This document shows positions 7,877 to 17,438 of a stretch of 64,000 nt of DNA, one piece after another. Both the position numbers and the translations under genes were made by a program. The number at the start of each line of letters is the position of its first letter. Within the stretch, counting starts at the first letter, position 1. A model generated the notes under the pieces. The model was not told the origin of the DNA. It searched no databases and saw only the letters and a list, made by a program, of their open reading frames with translations. Location: positions 1 through 64,000 of the forward strand of contig NZ_JAJFBP010000008.1 of assembly GCF_020697055.1 (NCBI RefSeq), in the 5' to 3' direction. This stretch comes from Panacagrimonas sp. (GTDB lineage: Bacteria; Pseudomonadota; Gammaproteobacteria; Nevskiales; Nevskiaceae).

Positions 7877-9988
7877 ATGAGCATCCGTGCACGGGCCCTG
7901 GCCGCTGGCCTGGCCTTCTGGCTTCCCGTGGCCCTGCAGATCGCGCACGCGTCGACGGTGGTCGACGCCAAGGCCCTGAGCGACCAGACGCAGGGCAAGA
8001 ACTGGCTCGCGTACGGGCGCAACTTCTACGAGCAGCGCTACAGCCCGCTGACCCAGATCAACACCGAATCGGTCAAGCGCCTGGGCCTGGCGTGGAACAT
8101 GCCGCTTCCCCGCGACAACTCGCTGGTGGGAACACCACTGGCGATCGACGGCGTGCTGTATTTCACCGGCAGCTGGAGCGTGACGCGCGCGGTGGACGCG
8201 CGCACCGGCAAGCTGCTATGGGAATTCGATCCCAAGTCGATCGAGCATGCCGGCGAACGCCTTCGCAACATGTGGGATTCGAGCCGCGGCCTGGCGTACT
8301 GGAAGGGCGTGGTGGTGATCGCGACGATCGACGGCCGCCTGATCGCGATCGACGCCAAGACCGGCAAGCAGCGCTGGAGCACGCAGACCACCGACCCGAG
8401 CAAGCCGTTCTACATCTCGGGCCACCCGAAGGTCTTTCGCGGCCTGGTGTTCGTCGGTAACGGCGGAACCGAGCAGAGCGCGGCGCGCGGCTACGTCAGC
8501 GCCTACCACATAACCACCGGCAAGCTCGCGTGGAAGTGGTACGTAGTCCCGGGCAATCCGGCGGATGGTTTCGAGGATCCCTCGCAGGAGATGGCGGCCA
8601 AGACCTGGACCGGCGAGTGGTGGAAGTTCGGCGGCGGGGGCAACGTCTGGAACGGCATCACCTACGACCCCGAGTTCAACCAGGTGCTGATCGGCACCGG
8701 CAACGGCTCGCCATGGAATCGCAAGGTGCGCAGCCCGGGCGGTGGAGACAACCTGTTCCTCTGCTCCGTCGTCGCGCTCGACGCCGACACCGGGAAGTAC
8801 AAGTGGCATTACCAGACGGTCCCCGGCGAGACCTGGGACTACAACTCGAGCATGGACATCGTGCTGGCCGACCTCGACCTCGAGGGCAAGAAGGTCAAGG
8901 CGGCGCTGCACGCGCCAAAGAACGGCTTCTTCTACGTTCTCGACCGTTCCAACGGCAAGCTGCTCAAGGCCGACAAGTTCGCGCAGGTGAACTGGGCCAC
9001 CGGTGTCGACCTCAAGACCGGGCGGCCCATCGAGCGGGAGGGTGCACGCTACGAGGACGGCGAGGAGCTGATCTATCCCAGTCCGTTCGGCGCGCACGGC
9101 TGGCACGCGATGTCGTACAGCCCGCGCACCGGCTGGGTCTACATCCCCAAGCAGGAGATTCCGGCGGTGTTCAACGACACCAAGGTGAAGATGGTCGATT
9201 GGCGATCGCCGTATTTCAACTTCGATCCGGGCGTCGGCATGGGCCTGGACAACGACGTGCCCAAGGACGTCGCCAAATCCAGCCTGATGGCCTGGGACCC
9301 GGTGAAGCAGGCCAAGGTGTGGGAAGTGGCGCAGCCGGAGTTCTGGAACGCCGGCACGATGGTCACGGCGGGCGACGTCGTGTTCCAGGGCGGCGTGACC
9401 GGCGAGTTCGCGGCCTACGACGCGCGCAACGGCACGAAGCTGTGGAGCGTCAACGTCGGCAGCGGCATCAGTGCACCGCCGATCACCTACGAAGTCGACG
9501 GCAAGCAATACGTCTCGTTGCTGGTGGGATTCGGCGGTGCGGGTACCTCGATCGCCGGCGGCACCGCGATGGCGCAATTCGGCTGGGCCTACCGCGCGCA
9601 GGAGCGACAGCTCTACACGTTTGCGCTCGATGGCAAGGCGCCGATGCCCAAGGTCGGGCCGCCGACATTTCCCAAGCCGATCGTCCCGGCGGACTTCAAG
9701 GTGGATCCTTCGCTGGCGAGCAAGGGCAGCGAGCTCTACGTGGGGCAGTGCGTGTGGTGCCACGGCTCGGGTGCGGTCTCGGGCGGATACGCGCCGGATC
9801 TGCGCGCATCGGCGATCCCGCTGTCGCTGGAGGCGTTCAAGGCCGTCGTCGTCGGCGGTGCGAAGGTGCCCAACGGAATGCCCAAGTTCTCGGACCTGCG
9901 CGACGAGGATCTGAAGGCGATCCAGAACTTCGTGCGACATCAGGCGGAGGTCACCACCAAGGCTGCCGACAAAGCCGCTGCCCAATAA
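7877..9988 (+). CDS. Quinohemoprotein (PQQ/cytochrome c) alcohol dehydrogenase, copy 1
   Basis: This 703-residue periplasmic enzyme should oxidise an alcohol with PQQ and pass electrons to its own C-terminal cytochrome c. The start follows a strong AGGAGGAG site; a signal peptide ends near AHAS. An eight-bladed propeller carries the Ca/PQQ motifs [16 protein letters not shown] and [10 protein letters not shown], and the catalytic-base motif WDY with Asp321. The heme site is CVWCH (Cys625, Cys628, His629), with Met668 in VPNGMPKF as probable sixth ligand. The vicinal Cys-Cys pair expected near residue 131 is missing (Asn-Met instead). It is followed 30 bases later by a close paralogue. Natural substrate is unknown. 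Confidence 0.93.
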   Translation: MSIRARALAAGLAFWLPVALQIAHASTVVDAKALSDQTQGKNWLAYGRNFYEQRYSPLTQINTESVKRLGLAWNMPLPRDNSLVGTPLAIDGVLYFTGSWSVTRAVDARTGKLLWEFDPKSIEHAGERLRNMWDSSRGLAYWKGVVVIATIDGRLIAIDAKTGKQRWSTQTTDPSKPFYISGHPKVFRGLVFVGNGGTEQSAARGYVSAYHITTGKLAWKWYVVPGNPADGFEDPSQEMAAKTWTGEWWKFGGGGNVWNGITYDPEFNQVLIGTGNGSPWNRKVRSPGGGDNLFLCSVVALDADTGKYKWHYQTVPGETWDYNSSMDIVLADLDLEGKKVKAALHAPKNGFFYVLDRSNGKLLKADKFAQVNWATGVDLKTGRPIEREGARYEDGEELIYPSPFGAHGWHAMSYSPRTGWVYIPKQEIPAVFNDTKVKMVDWRSPYFNFDPGVGMGLDNDVPKDVAKSSLMAWDPVKQAKVWEVAQPEFWNAGTMVTAGDVVFQGGVTGEFAAYDARNGTKLWSVNVGSGISAPPITYEVDGKQYVSLLVGFGGAGTSIAGGTAMAQFGWAYRAQERQLYTFALDGKAPMPKVGPPTFPKPIVPADFKVDPSLASKGSELYVGQCVWCHGSGAVSGGYAPDLRASAIPLSLEAFKAVVVGGAKVPNGMPKFSDLRDEDLKAIQNFVRHQAEVTTKAADKAAAQ

Positions 9989-10018
9989 AACATCGATTCG
10001 TCCTGCACCGGAGTCAGC

Positions 10019-12157
10019 ATGAATGTCCTCACGCGCGCCGCGTCCCTTGCGATCGCCTTGTGCCTGCCGCTGGGTTTCCAGGCGGCGCAGTCGGCGACCG
10101 TCGTCGACGGCAAGGCGCTCAGTGATCAGGCGCAAGGCAAGAATTGGCTTGCCTATGGCCGCAACTTCTACGAGCAGCGCTACAGCCCGCTGACGCAGAT
10201 CAACACCGACTCGGTCAAGCGCCTGGGCCTGGCGTGGAACATGCCGCTGCCGCATGACCGCTCGTTGCTGGGCACGCCGCTGGTGGTCGACGGCGTCATG
10301 TACTTCTCCGGCAGCTGGAGCGTGACGCGCGCGGTCGAAGCCAGGACCGGCAAGCTGCTCTGGGAATACGACCCCAAGTCGATCGAGCATGCCGGCGATC
10401 GCCTGCGCATCTCGTGGGATTCCAATCGCGGCCTGGCCTACTGGAAGGGCACGGTTGTGATCTGCACCATCGACGGCCGCCTGATCGCGCTCGACGCCAG
10501 GACCGGCAAGGTGCGCTGGTCGACGCAGACCACCGATCCGAGCAAGGCGGTCTACATCTCGGGCCATCCCAAGGCGTTTCGCGGCCTGGTGCTGATCGGC
10601 AACGGCGGCACCGAGTTCGGCGCCTCGCGCGGCTACGTCAGCGCCTACCACATCACCAGCGGCAAGCTCGCGTGGCGCTGGTACGTGGTGCCCGGCAACC
10701 CGGCCGATGGATTCGAGGATCCGTCGCAGGAGATGGCGGCCAAGACCTGGACCGGCGAATGGTGGAAGTTCGGCGGCGGCGGCAACGTCTGGAACGGCAT
10801 CACCTACGACCCCGAGTTCAACCAGATCCTGCTCGGCACCGGCAATGGTTCACCGTGGAATCGCAAGGTGCGCAGCCCCGGCGGCGGCGACAATCTGTTC
10901 CTGTGCTCGATCGTCGCGCTCGATGCCGACACGGGTAAGTACAAGTGGCACTACCAGACCGTGCCGGGCGAGACCTGGGACTACAACTCGAGCATGGACA
11001 TCGTGCTCGCCGACCTCGACATCGAAGGCAAGAAGGTCAAGGCCGCGCTGCACGCGCCCAAGAACGGCTTCTTCTACGTGCTCGATCGCTCCAACGGCAA
11101 GCTGCTCAAGGCCGACAAGTTCGCCAAGGTGAACTGGGCGACCGGCGTGGATCTGAAGACCGGCCGACCGATCGAAGTGCAGGGCGCGCGCTACGAGGAC
11201 GGCGAAGAGGTGATCTGGCCGGGCCCGCTGGGCGCGCACAACTGGCACGCCATGTCGTACAGCCCGCGCACCGGCTGGGTCTACATCCCAAAGCAGGAAC
11301 TGCCGGCGAAGTTCAACGACACCGAAGTGCGAATGATCGATTGGCGCTCGCCGTATTTCGGCATGGACACCGCGGTGGACATGGGCCTGGGCGGAGACGT
11401 GCCGACCGGCATCGCGTCGAGCAGCCTGATCGCCTGGGATCCGATCCAGCAGAAGCAGATGTGGGAGGTGGCGCAGCCCGAGTTCTGGAATGCCGGCACG
11501 ATGGTCACGGCCGGCGACGTCGTGTTCCAGGGCGGCATCAGCGGCGAGTTCGCCGCCTATCACGCCAAGACCGGCGAGAAGCTGTGGAGCGTCAACGTCG
11601 GCTCGGGCATCAGCGCGCCGCCGATCACCTACGAGATCGACGGCAGGCAGTACGTCTCCCTGCTCGTCGGCTTCGGTGGCGCCGGCGTATCACTGGCGGG
11701 CGGCACCGCGCTGTCGCGCTACGGCTGGTCGTATCGCGCCCAGGTGCGACAGCTCTACACGTTCGCGCTCGACGCCAGGAACCCGATGCCGAAAGTCGGC
11801 GACCCGGTGGTGCCCAAGCCGATCGTGCCGCCGGATTTCCGCGTGAACCCCGAACTCGCGGCCAAGGGCGAGGCGCTGTGGAAGAACGCCTGCGTGATCT
11901 GTCACGGCGCCGGTGCCGTTTCCGGCGGCTACGCACCAGACCTGCGTGCGTCGCCGATCTTCGCGTCGCCCGACGCGCTGAAGTCGGTGGTCGTCGGCGG
12001 CCTGAAGGTGCCCAACGGCATGCCGCGCTACACCGACATGACCGATGCGGATCTGAACGCGTTGCAGCACTACGTGCGCCAGCAGGCGGCCGTGGTGACG
12101 ACGACCAAACCGGGCACGTCCGAGCCCGCACCGCCTGATCGCGCCGGGGTGCGTTGA
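10019..12157 (+). CDS. Quinohemoprotein (PQQ/cytochrome c) alcohol dehydrogenase, copy 2
   Basis: The 712-residue protein is nearly collinear with copy 1: Asp321 in the WDY motif and the heme motif CVICH (Cys625, Cys628, His629) fall at identical residue numbers. It has its own signal peptide (hydrophobic through FQAAQSA) and a longer C-terminal tail rich in Thr and Pro. The adjacent cysteines that normally stack on PQQ are Ile-Ser here (131-132). The strong similarity and tandem position indicate a gene duplication. Differences concentrate near the end of the propeller, in the heme domain and in the tail, so substrate or redox partner may have diverged. Confidence 0.93.
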   Translation: MNVLTRAASLAIALCLPLGFQAAQSATVVDGKALSDQAQGKNWLAYGRNFYEQRYSPLTQINTDSVKRLGLAWNMPLPHDRSLLGTPLVVDGVMYFSGSWSVTRAVEARTGKLLWEYDPKSIEHAGDRLRISWDSNRGLAYWKGTVVICTIDGRLIALDARTGKVRWSTQTTDPSKAVYISGHPKAFRGLVLIGNGGTEFGASRGYVSAYHITSGKLAWRWYVVPGNPADGFEDPSQEMAAKTWTGEWWKFGGGGNVWNGITYDPEFNQILLGTGNGSPWNRKVRSPGGGDNLFLCSIVALDADTGKYKWHYQTVPGETWDYNSSMDIVLADLDIEGKKVKAALHAPKNGFFYVLDRSNGKLLKADKFAKVNWATGVDLKTGRPIEVQGARYEDGEEVIWPGPLGAHNWHAMSYSPRTGWVYIPKQELPAKFNDTEVRMIDWRSPYFGMDTAVDMGLGGDVPTGIASSSLIAWDPIQQKQMWEVAQPEFWNAGTMVTAGDVVFQGGISGEFAAYHAKTGEKLWSVNVGSGISAPPITYEIDGRQYVSLLVGFGGAGVSLAGGTALSRYGWSYRAQVRQLYTFALDARNPMPKVGDPVVPKPIVPPDFRVNPELAAKGEALWKNACVICHGAGAVSGGYAPDLRASPIFASPDALKSVVVGGLKVPNGMPRYTDMTDADLNALQHYVRQQAAVVTTTKPGTSEPAPPDRAGVR

Positions 12158-12185
12158 TCGTCCACGCGTGGCCCGGGAGATCACC

Positions 12186-12200
12186 CCGGGCTTCGCCCGG
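12186..12200. terminator. Hairpin between convergent dehydrogenase and ispA genes
   Basis: CCGGGC-TTC-GCCCGG forms a six-pair GC hairpin in the 62-base gap between convergent genes. There is no long T-run on either side (ATTACGGTTT on the plus strand), so it is a weak intrinsic terminator or a REP-like palindrome. Confidence 0.4.
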
Positions 12201-12219
12201 ATTACGGTTTCAGGTCAGC

Positions 12220-13107
12220 TCAGTGCGCGCGCGTCTCGATGTGCTGCGCGACCCAGCGCAGCGGCCGAGCCGCATCACCGAAGCCGTCGAGCGCCGTTCG
12301 CGCCTGGGCGAACAGGTCGGACGCGCGCTCCTTGGCGGCACGCAGACCCATGACCGCGGGATAGGTGGACTTGTGGCTCGCTTCGTCCTTTCCGGCCGTC
12401 TTGCCGAGCTTGGCGGTGCTGCCTTCGATGTCGAGCACGTCGTCCTGGATCTGGAACGCCAGGCCGATGCACTTGCCGTAGCGATCCAGCGCCTCGCAGC
12501 GCGCCTCGTCCAGCGACGGTGCGGCGATGCAGGCCAGGCGCAGGCAGGCGCGGATCAGCGCACCGGTCTTGTGGATGTGCAGCGCCTCGAGCTCGGCCAG
12601 CGTCAGCTGCTTGCCTTCCGAGGCGAGGTCGACGGCCTGGCCGCCGACCATGCCGCGCGATCCGGCGGCTTCGGCCAGCGTCTCGATCATCCGCAGGCGC
12701 TGCGAATCGCCCAGACTGTTGGGCCGCGCGATCACCTGGAACGCGAGCGATTGCAGCGCGTCGCCCACCAGGATCGCGGTGGCTTCGTCGAACTGCCGAT
12801 GCACGGTCGGCTGGCCGCGGCGCAGATCGTCGTCGTCCATCGCCGGCAGGTCGTCGTGCACCAGCGAATACGCGTGGATCAGCTCGACCGCGCAGGCCGC
12901 GGCGTCGACGTGGCCGGCATCGAGCGCGAGCGTCTCCGCGGTGGCGTAGACGATCAGCGGCCTGAGCCGCTTGCCGCCGCCGCAGGCGTAGTGCATCGCC
13001 TCGTGCAGGCGGGCGGGGTAGTGGGTGGCCTGCGGTAGCTGCCGCATCAATTCCTGGCCGATGCGCGCGCGATATTGGTCGACGCGATCGGAGAACGCCG
13101 TGCTCAT
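12220..13107 (-). CDS. ispA: Farnesyl diphosphate (polyprenyl) synthase
   Basis: This 295-residue trans-prenyltransferase condenses dimethylallyl or geranyl diphosphate with isopentenyl diphosphate to give farnesyl diphosphate. The first Asp-rich motif is at 85-92 (HDDLPAMDD) and the second, QDDVLD, near 221-226; GGGKRLRP at 43-50 binds the homoallylic substrate. Length fits IspA. The ATG overlaps the stop of xseB by four bases, the same xseB-ispA coupling seen in E. coli. A much longer upstream extension of the frame lies inside xseB and parE and was rejected. Confidence 0.95.
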   Translation of the reverse strand: MSTAFSDRVDQYRARIGQELMRQLPQATHYPARLHEAMHYACGGGKRLRPLIVYATAETLALDAGHVDAAACAVELIHAYSLVHDDLPAMDDDDLRRGQPTVHRQFDEATAILVGDALQSLAFQVIARPNSLGDSQRLRMIETLAEAAGSRGMVGGQAVDLASEGKQLTLAELEALHIHKTGALIRACLRLACIAAPSLDEARCEALDRYGKCIGLAFQIQDDVLDIEGSTAKLGKTAGKDEASHKSTYPAVMGLRAAKERASDLFAQARTALDGFGDAARPLRWVAQHIETRAH

Positions 13108-13391
13108 GGCGTGTCGGCGTCGGCGTTCGCGTCGTCGCCCAGCAGCGTCCGCACCTTGAGCTCCGCGGTGTCGAGCGAACGCCGGCAGGAGCGCGCCAGT
13201 TGCGTTCCGCGCTCGAAGAGCCTGAGCGAGTCCTCGAGCCGCAACTCGCCTTTTTCCATCTGCGAGACGATCGATTCCAGCTCCTGCATCTCCTGTTCGA
13301 ATCGCGCCACCGCGTCGTCGGCGACGGGCGTCGCGTCGGCGGCGACATCGAGCGGCAACGAGGGCGCAACGGGGTCGGCGCGCTTGGGCAT
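13104..13391 (-). CDS. xseB: Exodeoxyribonuclease VII small subunit
   Basis: XseB is the small helical subunit of exonuclease VII, which degrades single-stranded DNA together with XseA (not in this window). The core reads FEQEMQELESIVSQMEKGEL, then DSLRLFERGTQLAR, which is diagnostic of the family. The ATG at 13391 gives 95 residues starting MPKRADP; a TTG at 13415 would add eight. An Asp/Ala-rich tail ends the protein. The gene is divergent from parE with about 110 bases between starts. Confidence 0.92.
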   Translation of the reverse strand: MPKRADPVAPSLPLDVAADATPVADDAVARFEQEMQELESIVSQMEKGELRLEDSLRLFERGTQLARSCRRSLDTAELKVRTLLGDDANADADTP

Positions 13392-13502
13392 GGAGCGGCG
13401 AAGAATGGGGGCCAAATGGGGCCGTAAGTGTACCCGCCGGGTCCGGTTGCGGGGCCGGGAACCATCCGCTACGGTTCGCGCCGCTCAGAATTCCCCCGAC
13501 CC

Positions 13503-15401
13503 ATGGCCGATTCGAAGAACTACGGCGTAGAAGCGATCGAAGTCCTGCAGGGACTCGATCCGGTGCGCAAGCGACCGGGCATGTACACCGACACCACGCG
13601 GCCCAATCACCTCGCACAGGAAGTGATCGACAACGCGGTCGACGAGGCGCTCGCGGGCCACGCGTCGAAAGTCGAGGTCACGGTGTTCGCCGACGGATCG
13701 CTGCAGGTCGCCGACGACGGGCGCGGCATGCCGGTGGACGTGCATCCCGAACACAAGATGACCGGTGTGGAGCTGATCCTCACCAAGCTGCACTCGGGCG
13801 CGAAGTTCTCCAACAAGATGTACCAGTACTCCGGCGGCCTGCACGGCGTCGGCGTGAGCGTCGTCAACGCGCTGTCGTCCAGGCTCGAGGTGCGCGTTTG
13901 CCGTGCCGCGGCCGAGCACGCGATGGAATTCCGCGACGGCAACCGTCACACGCCGCTCAAGCAGGTGGGCACCGTACCGAAGTCGCGCACCGGCACGACG
14001 GTTCGGTTCTGGCCCGATCCGAAGTACTTCGACACGCCCAAGTTCGGACTGCCGCGCCTCAAGCAGGTGCTGCGCGCCAAGGCGGTGCTGTGTCCGAACC
14101 TGCGCGTCAGCCTCGACGACCAGATCAACAACGAGCAGGTCGTCTGGCAATACGAGAACGGCTTGGTCGACTACCTCAAGGACGCGCTGACCGGCCTCGA
14201 GACGCTGCCGGCCGAGCCCTTCGTCGGCCACTTCAAGGGTGATCGCGAGGAAGCGGACTGGGCGCTGCTGTGGGTGCACGGCGAGGGCGCGCCGAGCGAG
14301 CCGGTGGCCGAGTCCTACGTCAATCTGATTCCGACCGGCCAGGGCGGCACGCACGTCAACGGACTTCGCACGGGCCTGACGGAAGCCATCCGCGAATTCT
14401 GCGAATTCCGCAGCCTGCTGCCGCGCGGCATGAAGCTCACGCCCGAGGACGTGTGGCACGGCTGCGCGTACGTGCTGAGCGTGAAGATGCAGGACCCGCA
14501 GTTCGCGGGGCAGACCAAGGAGCGATTGTCGTCGCGCGAGACCGCGGCCTTCGTCTCCGGCGTCGTCCACGACTCCTTCGGCCTGTGGCTCAACCAGCAT
14601 CCCGAGCAGGGCGAGCGCGTCGCGGCGCTGGTGATCGCCAACGCCAGCGCGCGGATGAAGCAGGCCAAGCAGGTCGTGCGCAAGAAGATCACGAGCGGTC
14701 CTGCACTGCCGGGCAAGCTCGCCGATTGCGTGCTCACCGACCTGGCGCAGACCGAGCTGTTCCTGGTGGAAGGCGACTCGGCCGGTGGTTCGGCCAAGCA
14801 GGCGCGCGACCGCGACACGCAGGCGATCATGCCGCTGCGCGGCAAGATCCTGAACACCTGGGAAGTCGATTCGGGCGAAGCGCTGGCGAGCCAGGAGATC
14901 CACGACATCAGCGTGGCGATCGGCGTGGATCCGGGTTCGTCGGATTTGAGCCAGTTGCGCTACGGCAAGGTCTGCGTGCTGGCCGACGCCGACTCCGACG
15001 GTCTGCACATCGCGACCTTGCTGTGCGCGCTGTTCCTCAAGCATTACCGCCCGCTCGTCGAAGCGGGCCACGTCTACATCGCGATGCCGCCGCTGTTCCG
15101 CATCGATGCGGGCAAGCACGTCTACTACGCGCTCGACGAAGCGGAGAAGCAGGGCGTGATGGATCGCCTCACGGCCGAAGGCAATCGCGCCAAGGTGCAG
15201 GTCACGCGCTTCAAGGGCCTGGGCGAGATGAACCCGATCCAGCTGCGCGAGACCACGATGGCGCGCGACACGCGGCGCCTGGTTCAGCTCTCGCTCGACG
15301 AGACGCCGGCCGAAGCGATGCTGGACATGCTGCTGGCCAAGAAGCGTGCGTCCGATCGCAAGGACTGGCTCGAGCGCGAGGGCAATCGGGCGGAGACGTG
15401 A
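13503..15401 (+). CDS. parE: DNA topoisomerase IV subunit B
   Basis: ParE is the ATPase subunit of topoisomerase IV, which decatenates daughter chromosomes. The GHKL ATP site shows DNAVDEALAG, DGRGMPV and GGLHGVGVS near the N-terminus. The TOPRIM acidic residues are Glu423 in EGDSAGGS and the DADSDG motif at 495-500, followed by RFKGLGEMNP. The 632-residue length matches ParE and not the longer GyrB. The chosen ATG gives MADSKNYG; farther upstream TTG/GTG codons lie in the divergent promoter region. ParC is not in the window. Confidence 0.96.
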   Translation: MADSKNYGVEAIEVLQGLDPVRKRPGMYTDTTRPNHLAQEVIDNAVDEALAGHASKVEVTVFADGSLQVADDGRGMPVDVHPEHKMTGVELILTKLHSGAKFSNKMYQYSGGLHGVGVSVVNALSSRLEVRVCRAAAEHAMEFRDGNRHTPLKQVGTVPKSRTGTTVRFWPDPKYFDTPKFGLPRLKQVLRAKAVLCPNLRVSLDDQINNEQVVWQYENGLVDYLKDALTGLETLPAEPFVGHFKGDREEADWALLWVHGEGAPSEPVAESYVNLIPTGQGGTHVNGLRTGLTEAIREFCEFRSLLPRGMKLTPEDVWHGCAYVLSVKMQDPQFAGQTKERLSSRETAAFVSGVVHDSFGLWLNQHPEQGERVAALVIANASARMKQAKQVVRKKITSGPALPGKLADCVLTDLAQTELFLVEGDSAGGSAKQARDRDTQAIMPLRGKILNTWEVDSGEALASQEIHDISVAIGVDPGSSDLSQLRYGKVCVLADADSDGLHIATLLCALFLKHYRPLVEAGHVYIAMPPLFRIDAGKHVYYALDEAEKQGVMDRLTAEGNRAKVQVTRFKGLGEMNPIQLRETTMARDTRRLVQLSLDETPAEAMLDMLLAKKRASDRKDWLEREGNRAET

Positions 15402-15410
15402 TCGCGCACT

Positions 15411-15452
15411 TGTCATCCTGAGTGCAGCCAGGGATCTTGTTGCAGGATGACA
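15411..15452. repeat. Palindromic repeat spanning the recQ start
   Basis: TGTCATCCTG at 15411-15420 is the exact reverse complement of CAGGATGACA at 15443-15452, with 22 bases between. The left arm followed by AGTGCAGCCAGGGATCT resembles the short GTCATCCTGAGC...AAGGATCT repeats scattered in many bacterial genomes. The right arm contains the recQ ATG (15447-15449). It could fold the recQ ribosome site into a hairpin and also end the parE message. Confidence 0.6.
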
Positions 15453-17381
15453 GTGCCGCCCCGCGATACCGCCCTGCTCGCCGCGCTCAAGCGCAGCTTC
15501 GGCTTCGACGCGTTTCGTCCCGGACAGGAAGCGGTCGTTCGCGATGCGCTCGACGGTCGCGATCTGCTCGCGGTGATGCCCACCGGCGGCGGCAAGTCGC
15601 TGTGCTTCCAGCTGCCCGCGCTGCTGCGTCCGGGCCTGATGATCGTGGTCTCGCCGCTGATCGCGCTGATGCAGGACCAGGTGCGGCTGCTGCGCGAAAG
15701 CGGCATCGCCGCGGCGTTCCTGAACTCGACGCTCGCGGCCGGCGAGGCGTCGCAGATTCTCGCGGCCGCGCACTCCGGCGAACTGCGTCTGCTGTACCTG
15801 GCGCCCGAGCGCCTGCTGATGCCCGATTTTCTCGACGGCCCGCTGTCACGCCTGGTGCAGGGTCCCGGCATCTCGGCGATCACCGTCGACGAGGCGCACT
15901 GCGTGTCCGAGTGGGGCCACGATTTTCGCCCGGAGTACCGCCAGCTCGGCCTGCTGCGCGATCGATGGCCGGACATCCCGGTGTTCGCGTTCACCGCGAC
16001 CGCGACCGAACGCGTGCGCGCCGACATCGTGCAGCAGCTGCGGCTGCGGCATGCGGCAATTCATGTCGCCAGCTTCAACCGGCCGAATCTGTTCTACGCG
16101 GTGCGACCCAAGGGCGCGCAGGCCTGGCCGGAACTGCTGGACCGCGCACGCAACGGCGGGTGCGGAATCGTCTACTGCCTGTCGCGCAAGCGCGTCGACG
16201 AACTCAGCGCGCGACTCGAGGCCGAAGGCATCCGTTCGCTGCCCTACCACGCGGGTCTGGATGCGCAGACCCGTCGTCGCAACCAGGAGCAGTTCATTCG
16301 CGACGACGCGCAGGTGATGTGCGCGACCGTCGCGTTCGGCATGGGCATCAACAAGCCCGACGTGCGTTGGGTGGTTCATTACGACCTACCGCGCACGATC
16401 GAGGGCTACTACCAGGAGGCGGGTCGCGCGGGCCGCGACGGTGAGCCGGCGTCCTGCACGCTGTATTTCGGCGCGGGCGACATCCGCACCGCCGAATTCC
16501 TGATTTCCCAGAAGCTGGATCCAAACTCCGGTGAAGCGCTGGAGGCCGAGCAGCGCATCGCGCGCCAGCAGTTGCGCCAGGTGCTGGACTACGCGCAGTC
16601 GGGAGCGTGTCGACGCACCATCCAGCTGCGGTATTTCGGCGAAGCGTTTCCCGGCGATTGCGGGGCCTGTGACAACTGCACGCAGCCACGCACGACCGAA
16701 GACTGGACGCTAGAAGCGCAGCAGTTGCTGTCGTGCGTGGCGCGCCTGGCCCAGCGCGGCGAGCGCTTCGGAGCACTTACCGTCATCGAGATCCTGCGCG
16801 GCGCCGAGAGCCAGAAGCTGATCGATCGCGGCCATCAGAGCCTGAGCACATACGGCATCGGCAGGCACCGGTCGCTGGACGAATGGCGACACCTCGTTCG
16901 CGCGCTGCTGCACCAGGGGCTGCTCGCCGAGAGCACCGACGGTTATCCGGTGCTGGCATTGGTGGCGGAGAGCCGGGCGGTGCTGAAGGGAGAGCGGCGC
17001 GTGGAGGTGACGTCTGCGCCGGCCCCGCGGGAGACCGGACGCAAAGGCTCGAGAACGCGTCGCGACAAGGCTTCGACGACCGCGCCGGTGACGGGTGATG
17101 CGGCTCGGCTTTTCGAGCGGTTGCGTTCGCTCCGCAAACAGATTGCCGACGCGCAGGCGGTTCCGCCTTACGTCGTGTTCAACGATTCGAGCCTGCGCGA
17201 GATGGCGCAGCATCGCCCGGTCGACAGCGACGCGTTTGCCGCGATTCCGGGCGTGGGATCGCACAAGCTCGCGCAGTACGGCCCGGCCTTCACCTCCGCG
17301 ATTCGAGCGTTCTTGGCCGGACGTGCGGCCGATGTCGAGGTCGGGGCCAACCCTCTTGAAGGCCCGCCCCACGCGGTTTAG
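15447..17381 (+). CDS. recQ: ATP-dependent DNA helicase RecQ
   Basis: RecQ is a 3'-5' DNA helicase used in recombinational repair and fork restart. Motif I has PTGGGKSLCFQ with Lys50; the DEAH box starts at Asp148 (DEAHCVSEWGHDFRP); FGMGINKPDVRWV, then GRAGRDG, are motifs V and VI. The zinc-binding RQC part has CRRTIQLRYFGE and CGACDNC, and the C-terminal HRDC domain is recognisable before residue 620. At 644 residues it is slightly longer than E. coli RecQ because of a basic linker before HRDC. The ATG lies inside a palindromic repeat, so the true start may be slightly different. Confidence 0.95.
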   Translation: MTVPPRDTALLAALKRSFGFDAFRPGQEAVVRDALDGRDLLAVMPTGGGKSLCFQLPALLRPGLMIVVSPLIALMQDQVRLLRESGIAAAFLNSTLAAGEASQILAAAHSGELRLLYLAPERLLMPDFLDGPLSRLVQGPGISAITVDEAHCVSEWGHDFRPEYRQLGLLRDRWPDIPVFAFTATATERVRADIVQQLRLRHAAIHVASFNRPNLFYAVRPKGAQAWPELLDRARNGGCGIVYCLSRKRVDELSARLEAEGIRSLPYHAGLDAQTRRRNQEQFIRDDAQVMCATVAFGMGINKPDVRWVVHYDLPRTIEGYYQEAGRAGRDGEPASCTLYFGAGDIRTAEFLISQKLDPNSGEALEAEQRIARQQLRQVLDYAQSGACRRTIQLRYFGEAFPGDCGACDNCTQPRTTEDWTLEAQQLLSCVARLAQRGERFGALTVIEILRGAESQKLIDRGHQSLSTYGIGRHRSLDEWRHLVRALLHQGLLAESTDGYPVLALVAESRAVLKGERRVEVTSAPAPRETGRKGSRTRRDKASTTAPVTGDAARLFERLRSLRKQIADAQAVPPYVVFNDSSLREMAQHRPVDSDAFAAIPGVGSHKLAQYGPAFTSAIRAFLAGRAADVEVGANPLEGPPHAV

Positions 17382-17438
17382 GGTCGGAGCGCGGCCGCGC
17401 CCCGCGCGCGTCGACCCGAGAACAACGAGGAGCAACGC

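Noticed and set aside
8216-10651. 811-codon open frame antisense to both dehydrogenases
   Set aside because: It mirrors the reading frame of the quinohemoprotein genes and has no recognisable fold; the plus-strand genes explain the region fully.
13485-15773. 762-codon open frame antisense to parE
   Set aside because: parE is unambiguous on the plus strand; the antisense product shows only repetitive His, Arg and Val composition.
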